Source: Pseudoduganella rivuli (GTDB lineage: Bacteria; Pseudomonadota; Gammaproteobacteria; Burkholderiales; Burkholderiaceae_D). Taken from it: a DNA stretch of 64,000 bases. The stretch is from positions 62,001 to 126,000 of the forward strand of contig NZ_WKJJ01000017.1 of NCBI RefSeq assembly GCF_009674485.1, written 5' to 3'. Positions 43,485 through 51,990 of the stretch are shown here, one piece after another (the first letter of the stretch is position 1; every line of letters starts with the position of its first letter). The notes beneath the pieces are model-generated. The model did not search any database, was not told where the DNA came from, and saw only the letters and a list, made by a program, of their open reading frames with translations. The translations under genes and the position numbers were made by a program.

Positions 43485-46400
43485 CACACTCCTTCCGGTG
43501 CGGGTAAGCCCGCTTTGGCGGCGCGTTTGGCAAACAGCCCGCGCACCAGCACAAAGAACACCGGCACAAAGAAAATACCCAGGAACGTCGCCGTCAGCAT
43601 GCCGCCCAGCACGCCGACGCCAATCGCGTTCTGGCTGCCGGAGCCGGCGCCGCTGGACAGCGCCAGCGGCAGCACGCCGAGGCCGAACGCGATCGACGTC
43701 ATCAAGATCGGCCGCAGGCGCAAGCGCACCGCCTGCAACGTCGCGTCCTTCAGCGCCATGCCCTGCTCCTGCAATTCCTTGGCGAATTCCACGATCAAAA
43801 TCGCATTCTTGGCAGCCAGGCCGACCACCGTCAGCAAGCCCACCTGGAAGTACACGTCGTTCGACAACCTGAAACCCCACGTCGCCAGCACGGTGCCGAT
43901 CACGCCCAGCGGCACCACCAGCAGCACGGAAAACGGCACCGACCAGCTTTCATACAGCGCGGCCAGACACAGGAACACCATCAGGATGGACAGCGTGTAC
44001 AGCACCGGCGTCTGCGAACCCGAGTCGAGTTCTTCCATCGACAAGCCGGTCCATTCGAAGCCGATGCCGGGCGGCAGCTGGCCAGCCAGCTTTTCCATTT
44101 CCGCCATGGCGGCGCCGGAACTGACGCCCGGCGCGGGCATGCCCAGCACTTCGACGGACGGCGCGCCGTTGTAGCGCTCCAGACGCGGCGACGCATACAC
44201 CCACTGGCCGCTGGCGAACGCGGAAAACGGCACCATCTCGCCCTGCGCATTGCGGACAAACCATTTATTTAAATCTTCCGGCGCCATGCGCGAATCCGGC
44301 TGGCCCTGCATGAACACTTTCTTCACACGGCCACGGTCGACAAAGTCATTGACGTAGGCGCTGCCCCAGCCGGTCGACAGCACGCGGTTCACGTCCGCCA
44401 CCGACAGCCCCAGAGCACCGGCGCGCTGCTGGTCGATGGTGATCTTGTATTGCGGCGTATCGTCCTGGCCGTTCGGGCGCACGCCCACCAGCAGCGGGCT
44501 TTTCGACGCCATGCCCAGCAACTGGTTGCGGGCCGCCATCAGCTTGTCATGGCCCACGCCGCCCTGGTCTTGCAGCTGCATGTCCCAGCCACCCGCATTG
44601 CCCAGTTCCAGCACGGCCGGCGGCGTGAAGGCAAACACCATCGCATCGCGGATTGTCGCAAACGCGCCCATGGCGCGGCCCGCCACGGCCTTGGCGCGGT
44701 TGGCCGCGCCGGGACGTTCCGCCCAGTCCTTCAGGCGCACGAACGCAATGCCCGTATTCTGGCCATTGCCGCCAAAGCTGAAGCCCGCCACCGTGAAGAT
44801 CGACGCCACGTTGGCCTTTTCGCCCTCCAGGAAGTGCTGCTCGACCTGTTCGATGACTTTCAATGTGCGCTGCTGCGTGGCGCCGGCCGGCAATTGCACT
44901 TGCGCGAACAGCACGCCCTGGTCTTCTTCCGGCAGGAACGACGATGGCAGGCGCGCGAACAGCACGGCCAGCACCGCCACCAGCACCGCATACAGAGCCA
45001 TCGAGCGGCCGCCACGGCGCAGCATGGCGCCGACCCAGCCCTGGTAACGGCTGCTGCCCCGCTCGAACGTGCGGTTGAACCAGCCAAAGAATCCAGTGGC
45101 TGGCGCGTGGTGGCCAGGCTTGAGGAACGTGGCGCACAGGGCCGGCGTAAACACCATGGCCACCAGCACCGATAAGGCCATGGCCGCCACGATGGTGACG
45201 GCGAACTGGCGGTAAATCACGCCGGTGGAGCCGCCAAAGAACGCCATCGGCACGAACACGGCCGACAGCACCAGCGCAATGCCCACCAGCGCGCCCGTGA
45301 TCTGGCCCATGGATTTCAACGTGGCGTCTTTCGGCGACAGGCGCTCTTCCGTCATCACGCGCTCGACGTTTTCCACCACGACGATGGCGTCATCGACCAG
45401 CAGGCCGATCGCCAGCACCATGGCGAACATGGTGAGCGTATTGATGGAATAACCCAGCGCGGACAGCACACCGAAGGTGCCCAGCAAGACCACCGGCACC
45501 GCCATCGTGGGAATCAGGGTGGCGCGGAAATTTTGCAGGAACAGATACATCACGAGGAACACCAGCACCACGGCTTCCAGCAGCGTCTTCACCACTTCCT
45601 CGATCGACAGCTTGACGAACGGGGTGGTGTCGAACGCGACTTCGGCCTTCATGCCGGCCGGGAATTGTTTACTCAATTGATCGATCTTGTAACGGATCGC
45701 TTGCGCCGTATCGAGCGCATTGGCGCCGGTCGCCAGCTTGATGGCGACACCGGTTGCCGCGTGGCCGTTGAAGCGCGCCACCGTGTTGTAGTTTTCACTG
45801 CCCAGTTCCATGCGGGCCACATCGCGCAAGTGCACGGTGGCGCCGTTGGTGCTCGTCTTCAGCAGGATCGCGCCGAATTGTTCCGGCGTTTGCAGCCGGC
45901 TTTGCGCAGACACCGTCGCATTCAATTGCTGGCCCGGCACGGCAGGCGCGCCACCCAGTTCACCGGCCGATACTTCCGCGTTTTGCGCCGTGATGGCAGC
46001 CGACACGTCGGCTGGCGTCAACTGGTAGCTTTGCAGCTTGGCGGGGTCGAGCCAGATGCGCATCGCGTACTGCGAACCAAACAGCGTCACGTCGCCCACG
46101 CCGGCCACCCGCGACAGCGGATCGATGACATTGGCCGCGACGTAGTCGCCCAGGTCCGCCTGCGTCATCGTGCCGTTTTCCGACACGAAGCCCAGCACCA
46201 TCAGGAAGTTCTTGGTGGACTTCGACACCACCAGCCCTTGCTGCGTGACGGCGGCGGGCAACAGCGGCGTGGCCAGCTGCAGTTTGTTCTGCACCTGCAC
46301 TTGCGCGATATCGGGATTGACGCCGTTGGCGAACGTCAGCGTGATACTGATGCCGCCCGTGCCGTCGCTGCTGGAACCCATGTAGCGCAAGCCATCGATG

Positions 46401-46612
46401 CCTTTCATTTTTTGCTCGATGACTTGCGTGACCGCGTCTTCCACGGTTTTCGCGGACGCGCCGGGATAGCTGCCGCTGATGGTGATCGCGGGCGGTGCAA
46501 TGCTGGGGTATTGAGACACCGGCAGGCGCAGGATCGCGATCGCGCCGGCCAGCATGATGACAATGGCGATCACCCATGAAAAGATGGGCCGGTTGATGAA
46601 GAAGCGTGCCAT
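43484..46612 (-). CDS. RND multidrug efflux pump (AcrB/MexB-type, HAE1 family)
   Basis: This 1042-residue proton-driven pump starts MARFFINRPIFSWVIAIVIMLAGAIAILRLPV, the HAE1 hallmark. The proton-relay helix LAIGLLVDDAIVVVENVERVM carries the paired aspartates. The C-terminal half repeats the fold (GLAAKNAILIVEFAKEL) with the conserved transmembrane lysine. It exports amphiphilic drugs with the adaptor and channel flanking it. Confidence 0.96.
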   Translation of the reverse strand: MARFFINRPIFSWVIAIVIMLAGAIAILRLPVSQYPSIAPPAITISGSYPGASAKTVEDAVTQVIEQKMKGIDGLRYMGSSSDGTGGISITLTFANGVNPDIAQVQVQNKLQLATPLLPAAVTQQGLVVSKSTKNFLMVLGFVSENGTMTQADLGDYVAANVIDPLSRVAGVGDVTLFGSQYAMRIWLDPAKLQSYQLTPADVSAAITAQNAEVSAGELGGAPAVPGQQLNATVSAQSRLQTPEQFGAILLKTSTNGATVHLRDVARMELGSENYNTVARFNGHAATGVAIKLATGANALDTAQAIRYKIDQLSKQFPAGMKAEVAFDTTPFVKLSIEEVVKTLLEAVVLVFLVMYLFLQNFRATLIPTMAVPVVLLGTFGVLSALGYSINTLTMFAMVLAIGLLVDDAIVVVENVERVMTEERLSPKDATLKSMGQITGALVGIALVLSAVFVPMAFFGGSTGVIYRQFAVTIVAAMALSVLVAMVFTPALCATFLKPGHHAPATGFFGWFNRTFERGSSRYQGWVGAMLRRGGRSMALYAVLVAVLAVLFARLPSSFLPEEDQGVLFAQVQLPAGATQQRTLKVIEQVEQHFLEGEKANVASIFTVAGFSFGGNGQNTGIAFVRLKDWAERPGAANRAKAVAGRAMGAFATIRDAMVFAFTPPAVLELGNAGGWDMQLQDQGGVGHDKLMAARNQLLGMASKSPLLVGVRPNGQDDTPQYKITIDQQRAGALGLSVADVNRVLSTGWGSAYVNDFVDRGRVKKVFMQGQPDSRMAPEDLNKWFVRNAQGEMVPFSAFASGQWVYASPRLERYNGAPSVEVLGMPAPGVSSGAAMAEMEKLAGQLPPGIGFEWTGLSMEELDSGSQTPVLYTLSILMVFLCLAALYESWSVPFSVLLVVPLGVIGTVLATWGFRLSNDVYFQVGLLTVVGLAAKNAILIVEFAKELQEQGMALKDATLQAVRLRLRPILMTSIAFGLGVLPLALSSGAGSGSQNAIGVGVLGGMLTATFLGIFFVPVFFVLVRGLFAKRAAKAGLPAPEGV

Positions 46613-46621
46613 GGCGGCTCC

Positions 46622-47815
46622 TTAACGCGCCGTGCGGCCGTTGTTGCCGGCGCCGGATTGCGTTGCCTGTGCCTGCGTTGCCGCCGCGGCTGCCGGCGCA
46701 CCTTGCGCAACAATGGCGGTAGCGCCCGGCCTGACCTTTTGCAGGCCGTCGATGATCACGCGGTCGCCCGCCGCCAGCCCGGACTTCACTTGCCACTGGC
46801 TGCCGATGGCGGCGCCCGTGGTCAGCACGCGCTGTTCGACCTTGTTGTCGCGGTTCAGCACCAGCGCCGTCGCTTCGCCTTTCGGGTTGCGCGTCACGCC
46901 CTGCTGCGGCACCAGGATCGCCTGCGCATCGACGCCGCTTTCCACCACGGCGCGCACGAACATGCCGGGTAATAAATCGTGTTTCGGATTCGGGAACAGC
47001 GCGCGCAGCACCACGTTGCCGGTGCCCGGGTCGACGCTGGCGTCGGCAAATTGCAGCTTGCCTTCCTGCGCGTATCGGCTGCCGTCCGGCAGGATCAGCG
47101 TGACTTTCGCCTGGCCGCCCTGCTTCAGGCTGCCCGCTTCCACGTCGCGCTTCAGGCGCAATACATCGGCGCCGGACTGGGTCACGTCGACATAGATCGG
47201 ATCCAGTTGCTGCACGGTGGCCAGCGCCGTGGCCTGGCTGGCCGTCACCAGCGCACCTTGCGTGACGGACGAGCGGCCGATGCGGCCGCTGATCGGCGAG
47301 GCGACTTTCGTGTAATCGAGATTGATGCGGGCCGATTCCAGCGCGGCATTGGCCGCTTCCACTTCCGCCTGCGCCTGCCCGGCGGCAGCGACGGCGTCGT
47401 CATAGTCCTGGCGGCTGACGCCTTCGATCGCCACCAGTTCCTTGTAGCGGGCCACTTTCGGCGTGGCGGCGGCGAGGTTGGCCCTGGCCTTGGCCAGCGC
47501 GGCTTTCGCGGAATTGAATGCGGCCTGATAGGTGGCGGCATCGATCTGGTACAGCGGGGCGCCCGCTTTCACGTCCGCCCCTTCGGTGAACAGGCGCTGG
47601 CGGATCAGGCCGCCCACTTGCGGCCGCACCTCGGCCACCTGATAGGCGCTGGTACGGCCCGGTAATTCCGTTGCGACGGTGACGGCTTGTGGCGTCACCG
47701 TATGCACAGCCACTTCGGGCACCGGCGCTTTCGGCGCCGGTGCTCCAGCCGTGGATGGATTGCAGCCGGCGGCCAGGGTGGCGGCAGCCAACAGGATCAA
47801 TGAATGAGGTTTCAT
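46622..47815 (-). CDS. RND efflux periplasmic adaptor lipoprotein (MexA/AcrA type)
   Basis: About 397 residues if started at MKPHSLILLAAATLAAGCNPS (47815), which places a lipobox LAAGC properly; a start at 47842 would add nine residues. A lipoyl domain (VRPQVGGLIRQRLFTEGADVKAGAPLYQID), an alpha-hairpin (AKARANLAAATPKVARYKEL) and a beta-barrel follow. It links the pump to the channel. First gene of the three-gene operon, with a TetR-type palindrome about 32 bases upstream. Confidence 0.93.
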   Translation of the reverse strand: MKPHSLILLAAATLAAGCNPSTAGAPAPKAPVPEVAVHTVTPQAVTVATELPGRTSAYQVAEVRPQVGGLIRQRLFTEGADVKAGAPLYQIDAATYQAAFNSAKAALAKARANLAAATPKVARYKELVAIEGVSRQDYDDAVAAAGQAQAEVEAANAALESARINLDYTKVASPISGRIGRSSVTQGALVTASQATALATVQQLDPIYVDVTQSGADVLRLKRDVEAGSLKQGGQAKVTLILPDGSRYAQEGKLQFADASVDPGTGNVVLRALFPNPKHDLLPGMFVRAVVESGVDAQAILVPQQGVTRNPKGEATALVLNRDNKVEQRVLTTGAAIGSQWQVKSGLAAGDRVIIDGLQKVRPGATAIVAQGAPAAAAATQAQATQSGAGNNGRTAR

Positions 47816-47846
47816 GTTAATGACTTTCGGGTTATTTCTCATTTAT

Positions 47847-47864
47847 AGAATGAACGATCATTCT
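47847..47864. promoter_or_regulatory. TetR-type operator at the RND efflux promoter
   Basis: AGAATGA-ACGA-TCATTCT is an inverted repeat with seven-base arms, typical of TetR/AcrR-family operators. It lies directly upstream of the adaptor gene. A part of it (GAATGAACGATCAT) recurs at the KaiC-like gene start near 48941-48954. Confidence 0.7.
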
Positions 47865-47915
47865 AAGTAAGTCAAGTTAACGTTTCCTTAAACCAATATC
47901 AATCTGGCACGGGTG

Positions 47916-47944
47916 AAAAAAAAACCCGCCGGTTGCCCGGCGGG
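47916..47944 (-). terminator. Rho-independent terminator after the lipoprotein gene
   Basis: On the minus strand CCCGCCGG-GCAA-CCGGCGGG is followed by nine Ts, a strong eight-pair stem. It ends the transcript of the lipoprotein gene and insulates the efflux operon. Confidence 0.9.
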
Positions 47945-48013
47945 TCGAAGCCGTGGTCGGGACCGGCCACGGGTAAGGGAACGGTCGTCCCTGCTGAACG
48001 GGTATTACAGGCG

Positions 48014-48748
48014 TTATTTCACCGGTTCGGCGTCCAGCACCACCGACTGGAACGTCAGGTGCGAGGCGGATTCAAAGCCGGAATCGATGCCGACCACCAG
48101 CCACAGCTTGCCTTCCGCATCGGCCTTCACGGTCAGCGCTTCCTTGCTCTTGAGGGTCTTCGATTCGAACACCGCCTTGCCGCAATCGGGCACGCTGTTG
48201 CCGATGGTGCCCAGCACCTGCCCTGCCTTGCCGCCGCCGCCCTGGTTGCCGCGGTCGATGTTCAATTCATTGCGGCCATTGTTGATGACGGATTTCGGTT
48301 CGATATCCGATGCGGCGCCCACCACCCACACGGATTCGCCGGGCGAACCGCCCACGCCCATGCAGCCGGTCGGCACGTCGGTGGCGAACTTCACGGTGAA
48401 GGTCACCTTGTAGCTGGCCGACGGCACGAAACCGCCGAATTGTTTTTTCACATACAGGAACAAGTCGTCGCTGCGGTTGGTGCCGGCCACGTAATAGCCT
48501 TTGCCGGACAGCGGCGCGCTCAATGCGCGCTGTTCGAACACGAGGTTTTCCGGCTTGTCGGCGTCCGAATAGTCGCTGGAATCGCCTTTCCAGCCGTCGA
48601 TGCCCTGGTTGAAGTCCGCCGTGATTTGCACGGCTTTCAATACGGGCGGCAGCGCGCCCTGGGGCGGCATGGCATGGTTGTCACCGCCGCAGGCGGCCAG
48701 CAGGGCCAGGGTGGAAACAGCGGCGGCAGTCTTGATCAGGTGTGTCAT
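48014..48748 (-). CDS. Predicted lipoprotein, unknown function
   Basis: This 244-residue protein starts MTHLIKTAAAVSTLALLAACGGD with a clear lipobox LAAC. The mature part looks like a beta-sandwich (DFNQGIDGWKGDSSDY, SYKVTFTVKFATDVPTGCMGVGGSPGESVWVV, NELNIDRGNQGGGGKAGQVLGTIGN). I do not recognise a named domain. Two cysteines (GCMG and PDCGK) may pair. GGGGAAT lies about nine bases before the ATG. Single-gene unit with a strong terminator. Confidence 0.8.
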   Translation of the reverse strand: MTHLIKTAAAVSTLALLAACGGDNHAMPPQGALPPVLKAVQITADFNQGIDGWKGDSSDYSDADKPENLVFEQRALSAPLSGKGYYVAGTNRSDDLFLYVKKQFGGFVPSASYKVTFTVKFATDVPTGCMGVGGSPGESVWVVGAASDIEPKSVINNGRNELNIDRGNQGGGGKAGQVLGTIGNSVPDCGKAVFESKTLKSKEALTVKADAEGKLWLVVGIDSGFESASHLTFQSVVLDAEPVK

Positions 48749-48952
48749 GGTGGTGGATTCCCCAGTTGTCCGGAAGCCCATATTGTAAGAATCGCAGGCC
48801 CGGAATAACCGATGGTTTTGTAACCACATATATGTAGTAAAACGCTACAAGCTCATGATAATTAAGTACATTTTTTAGACAAACTGAATCGGACATAGCC
48901 CTTTTTACAGTTGCTGTATTATCGGAAAGACACAATTCCTGAATGAACGATC

Positions 48953-50434
48953 ATGGAACAAAACAGCGAATCCGGACGCTTCCTGTCTTCCGGCGTGCCC
49001 GGCCTGGATACGATTTTGTCCGGTGGATTCACCCGCGACCGGCTGTACCTGGTGGAAGGCGAACCGGGCACCGGCAAGACCACATTGGCCCTGCAATTCC
49101 TCACGGAAGGCGTGCGCCTGGGCGAATCCGTGCTGTACATCACGCTGGCGGAATCCTCGGCGGAACTGGCCGCCGTCGCCGCCTCGCATGGCTGGGACTT
49201 GAGCGGCATCCACGTGGAAGAAATCATCACCGACCAGAATGCGCTCGACCCCAGCCAGCAATACTCGATCTTCCACCCGTCGGAAATCGAACTGGGCACC
49301 ACCACGCAGCGCATCCTGGCCGCCATTGAAAAATACCAGCCGACCCGCGCCGTGCTGGATTCGCTGTCCGAGTTGCAGTTGCTGGCGGAAAGCGCGCTGC
49401 GCTACCGGCGCCAGGTGCTCGCGCTCAAGCAATATCTGGTCAGCCGCAATTGCACCACCATCTTCCTGGACGACCGCACGGCGCTGAACACGGATTTGCA
49501 GGTGCGCAGCGTGGCGCACGGTGTCATTACACTGAGCGTGGCCGACCAGGCTTACGGCAATGACCGGCGCCACCTGCGCATCGTCAAATACCGGGGCATC
49601 GCGTTCCGCGGCGGCGCCCACGATTACCGCATCGTGCATGGCGGCCTGCGCGTCTATCCGCGGCTGGTGGCGGCCGATACCCGCGTGCGCAAGATGCACC
49701 ATCAATTGTCGACCGGCCTGGCGGAACTGGACACCATGCTGGGCGGCGGAATCGAGGAAGGCACCAGCACGCTGGTGGCCGGTCCAGCCGGCGCGGGGAA
49801 ATCCACCGTGGCCGCGCAATGCGTCGCCGCCGCCGTCAAGCGCGGGGAACGCTGCGCCATGTTCCTGTTCGAGGAGTCGCGCAACAACATGCTGAACCGC
49901 TGCGATGGCATGCAACTGGGCTTGAACGATGCGATTGAATCAGGCTTGCTGGTGGTACAGCAAGTCGATCCCGCCGAACTCACGCCCGGCCAGTTCAGCC
50001 AGGCCGTGGTCGACGCGGCCGACCGGGGGGCGCGCGTCATCGTCATCGACAGCCTCAATGGCTACATGAATGCGGTACCGGACGAACGTTTCATGGGTAC
50101 GCACCTGCACGAATTGCTGACGTACCTGGGCCAGCGCGGCGTCGTCACCATCGTGGTGGGCGTGCAGGCGGGCCTGATCGGCGGCAGCATGACTTCCTCG
50201 GCCGACGCGAGCTACATCGCCGACAACGTCGTCATGTTGCGCTACTTCGAAACGGCGGGCGAAGTCCGGCAAGCGATCTCGATCTTCAAGAAACGCGGCA
50301 GCACCCATGAACGCACGTTGCGGCGCTTTTGCATTACCGCACAGGGTCCGCGCGTCGGCGCGGTGCTCAGCGGCTTTCACGGCGTGCTGACCGGCGTGCC
50401 GACACTGGTTGCCCCGCCGGACAACAACCCTTAG
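48953..50434 (+). CDS. KaiC-like tandem RecA-type ATPase
   Basis: This 493-residue protein has two KaiC domains. The first has Walker A GEPGTGKTT (about residues 35-43) and opens with the typical SSGVPGLDTILSGGF. The second has LSTGLAELDTMLGGGIEEGTS and GPAGAGKST (about 275-283). It is shorter and diverged from cyanobacterial KaiC. Such proteins occur widely in bacteria beside histidine kinases and act in stress signalling. The hybrid kinase follows after nine bases. No clear Shine-Dalgarno sequence precedes the ATG. Whether phosphorylation sites are kept was not resolved. Confidence 0.9.
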   Translation: MEQNSESGRFLSSGVPGLDTILSGGFTRDRLYLVEGEPGTGKTTLALQFLTEGVRLGESVLYITLAESSAELAAVAASHGWDLSGIHVEEIITDQNALDPSQQYSIFHPSEIELGTTTQRILAAIEKYQPTRAVLDSLSELQLLAESALRYRRQVLALKQYLVSRNCTTIFLDDRTALNTDLQVRSVAHGVITLSVADQAYGNDRRHLRIVKYRGIAFRGGAHDYRIVHGGLRVYPRLVAADTRVRKMHHQLSTGLAELDTMLGGGIEEGTSTLVAGPAGAGKSTVAAQCVAAAVKRGERCAMFLFEESRNNMLNRCDGMQLGLNDAIESGLLVVQQVDPAELTPGQFSQAVVDAADRGARVIVIDSLNGYMNAVPDERFMGTHLHELLTYLGQRGVVTIVVGVQAGLIGGSMTSSADASYIADNVVMLRYFETAGEVRQAISIFKKRGSTHERTLRRFCITAQGPRVGAVLSGFHGVLTGVPTLVAPPDNNP

Positions 50435-50443
50435 CGAGAGGCC

Positions 50444-51979
50444 ATGGAAAAGCGCATCCTGATCTATGCCCCCGGCGGCCAGAACGCCGCGCTGACGGAA
50501 AAAGTGCTGGCCATGGCGTACATACCCTCGTTCATTTGCGCCACGGTGGCGGATTTGCGCGAACAGTTGCAACTGGGCGTGGGCGCCGTCGTGACGGTGG
50601 AGGAAGCGCTGTCGGCCAGTGGTTTCCGCGTGCTCAGCGACTTCGTCACGCACCAGCCCAACTGGTCGGATTTGCCGATCCTGTTGCTGGCGCAAAAAGG
50701 CGGCGATTCGCTGCTGGTGCGGCGTGCCGTCGCCAGCCTGGGCAACCTGACGTTGCTGGAGCGGCCGGTGCGCACCGTGACCTTGATTACCGCCGTGCAG
50801 GCGCTGTTGCGGGGGCGGGAAAAGCAATACCAGGTACGGGAAAGCAATCAGCGCAAGGATGAATTCCTCGCCAGCCTGGGCCACGAATTGCGCAATCCGC
50901 TGGCCCCGATCCGCACGTCGGCCACCTTGCTCACCCATTTATTCCCGCAATCGGAGCCGGCGGTCCGCATCAAGGAAGTGGTGGAACGGCAGGTGGTGCA
51001 CCTGACCCGTCTCGTCGACGATTTGCTGGACGTGGCCCGCATCACCAGCGGCAAGATCCAGTTGCAGCGCAATACCTTCAAGTTCAGCGAAATCATGCGC
51101 CACGTGATCGAACTATGCATGCAGTCCGCCATTTCAAAGCGCATCCACCTGGACCAGGACTTGCCCACCGATGCGATCATCATGGACGTCGATTATTCGC
51201 GCGTGGTCCAGATTTATTCGAACATCCTGTCCAACGCCATCAAGTTCACGCCGCAGGGCGGCCAGGTCGGTGTACGGGCATGGAAGGAAGATGGCGCGCC
51301 GGGCGTTCCGGCGACGATCTGCGTCAGTATCCGCGACACCGGCATCGGCCTCGATGCGGACGCGATCCCGAAAATCTTCAACCTGTTCGAGCAAAGCCGC
51401 ACCGTCAGCGGCCAGATGTCCAGCGGCCTGGGTATCGGCTTGTCGCTGGCGCGCCAGTTCGCGCACATGCACGGCGGCACGGTGGAAGCGTTCAGCGCTG
51501 GTCCGGGACAGGGCAGCGAATTCGTGATCCGCTTGCCGCTGCCGGAACAAGCGCTGGCGCTGGCGCCGGCCGCCTGCCCCCGCGAGGTGGATGCATCCGG
51601 CGCCCGGCCCAAGGTACTCGTGGTGGACGACAACCGCGATGCGGCCGAGTCGCTGGCGGCACTGTTCGAGATGGAGAAATATGACGTCGAACTGGCGTAT
51701 GACGGCTACATGGCGGTTGCCGCCGCCCAGCGGCTGCCGCCGGACCTGGTCATCATGGACCTCGGCATGCCCGGCATGGATGGTTACGAAGCGGCGCGCC
51801 TGATGCGACAGCATCCGGGTGCGGAACACATGGTGATGGTGGCGCTGACGGGATGGGGACAGAATGAAGCACGACGGCGGGCGCTCGATGCGGGCTTCGA
51901 CTGCCACCTGACGAAGCCCGTGGACATCAACGAATTGCTGCGCCTTGCCGCGGAACGCATCGCCAGGGCCGACGCGTAA
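50444..51979 (+). CDS. Hybrid sensor histidine kinase/response regulator paired with KaiC-like ATPase
   Basis: This 511-residue protein has an N-terminal receiver-like domain (1-120) without an obvious phospho-aspartate, then a HisKA domain with H147 in LASLGHELRNPLAP. The HATPase core follows (NILSNAIKF, DTGIGLD, SSGLGIGLSLA), then a C-terminal receiver (KVLVVDDNRDAAESL, phospho-acceptor about D439 in VIMDLGMPGMDG). No transmembrane segment is seen, so it is cytosolic. It probably exchanges signals with the KaiC-like protein encoded nine bases upstream. Confidence 0.93.
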   Translation: MEKRILIYAPGGQNAALTEKVLAMAYIPSFICATVADLREQLQLGVGAVVTVEEALSASGFRVLSDFVTHQPNWSDLPILLLAQKGGDSLLVRRAVASLGNLTLLERPVRTVTLITAVQALLRGREKQYQVRESNQRKDEFLASLGHELRNPLAPIRTSATLLTHLFPQSEPAVRIKEVVERQVVHLTRLVDDLLDVARITSGKIQLQRNTFKFSEIMRHVIELCMQSAISKRIHLDQDLPTDAIIMDVDYSRVVQIYSNILSNAIKFTPQGGQVGVRAWKEDGAPGVPATICVSIRDTGIGLDADAIPKIFNLFEQSRTVSGQMSSGLGIGLSLARQFAHMHGGTVEAFSAGPGQGSEFVIRLPLPEQALALAPAACPREVDASGARPKVLVVDDNRDAAESLAALFEMEKYDVELAYDGYMAVAAAQRLPPDLVIMDLGMPGMDGYEAARLMRQHPGAEHMVMVALTGWGQNEARRRALDAGFDCHLTKPVDINELLRLAAERIARADA

Positions 51980-51990
51980 CTACCGCACCG

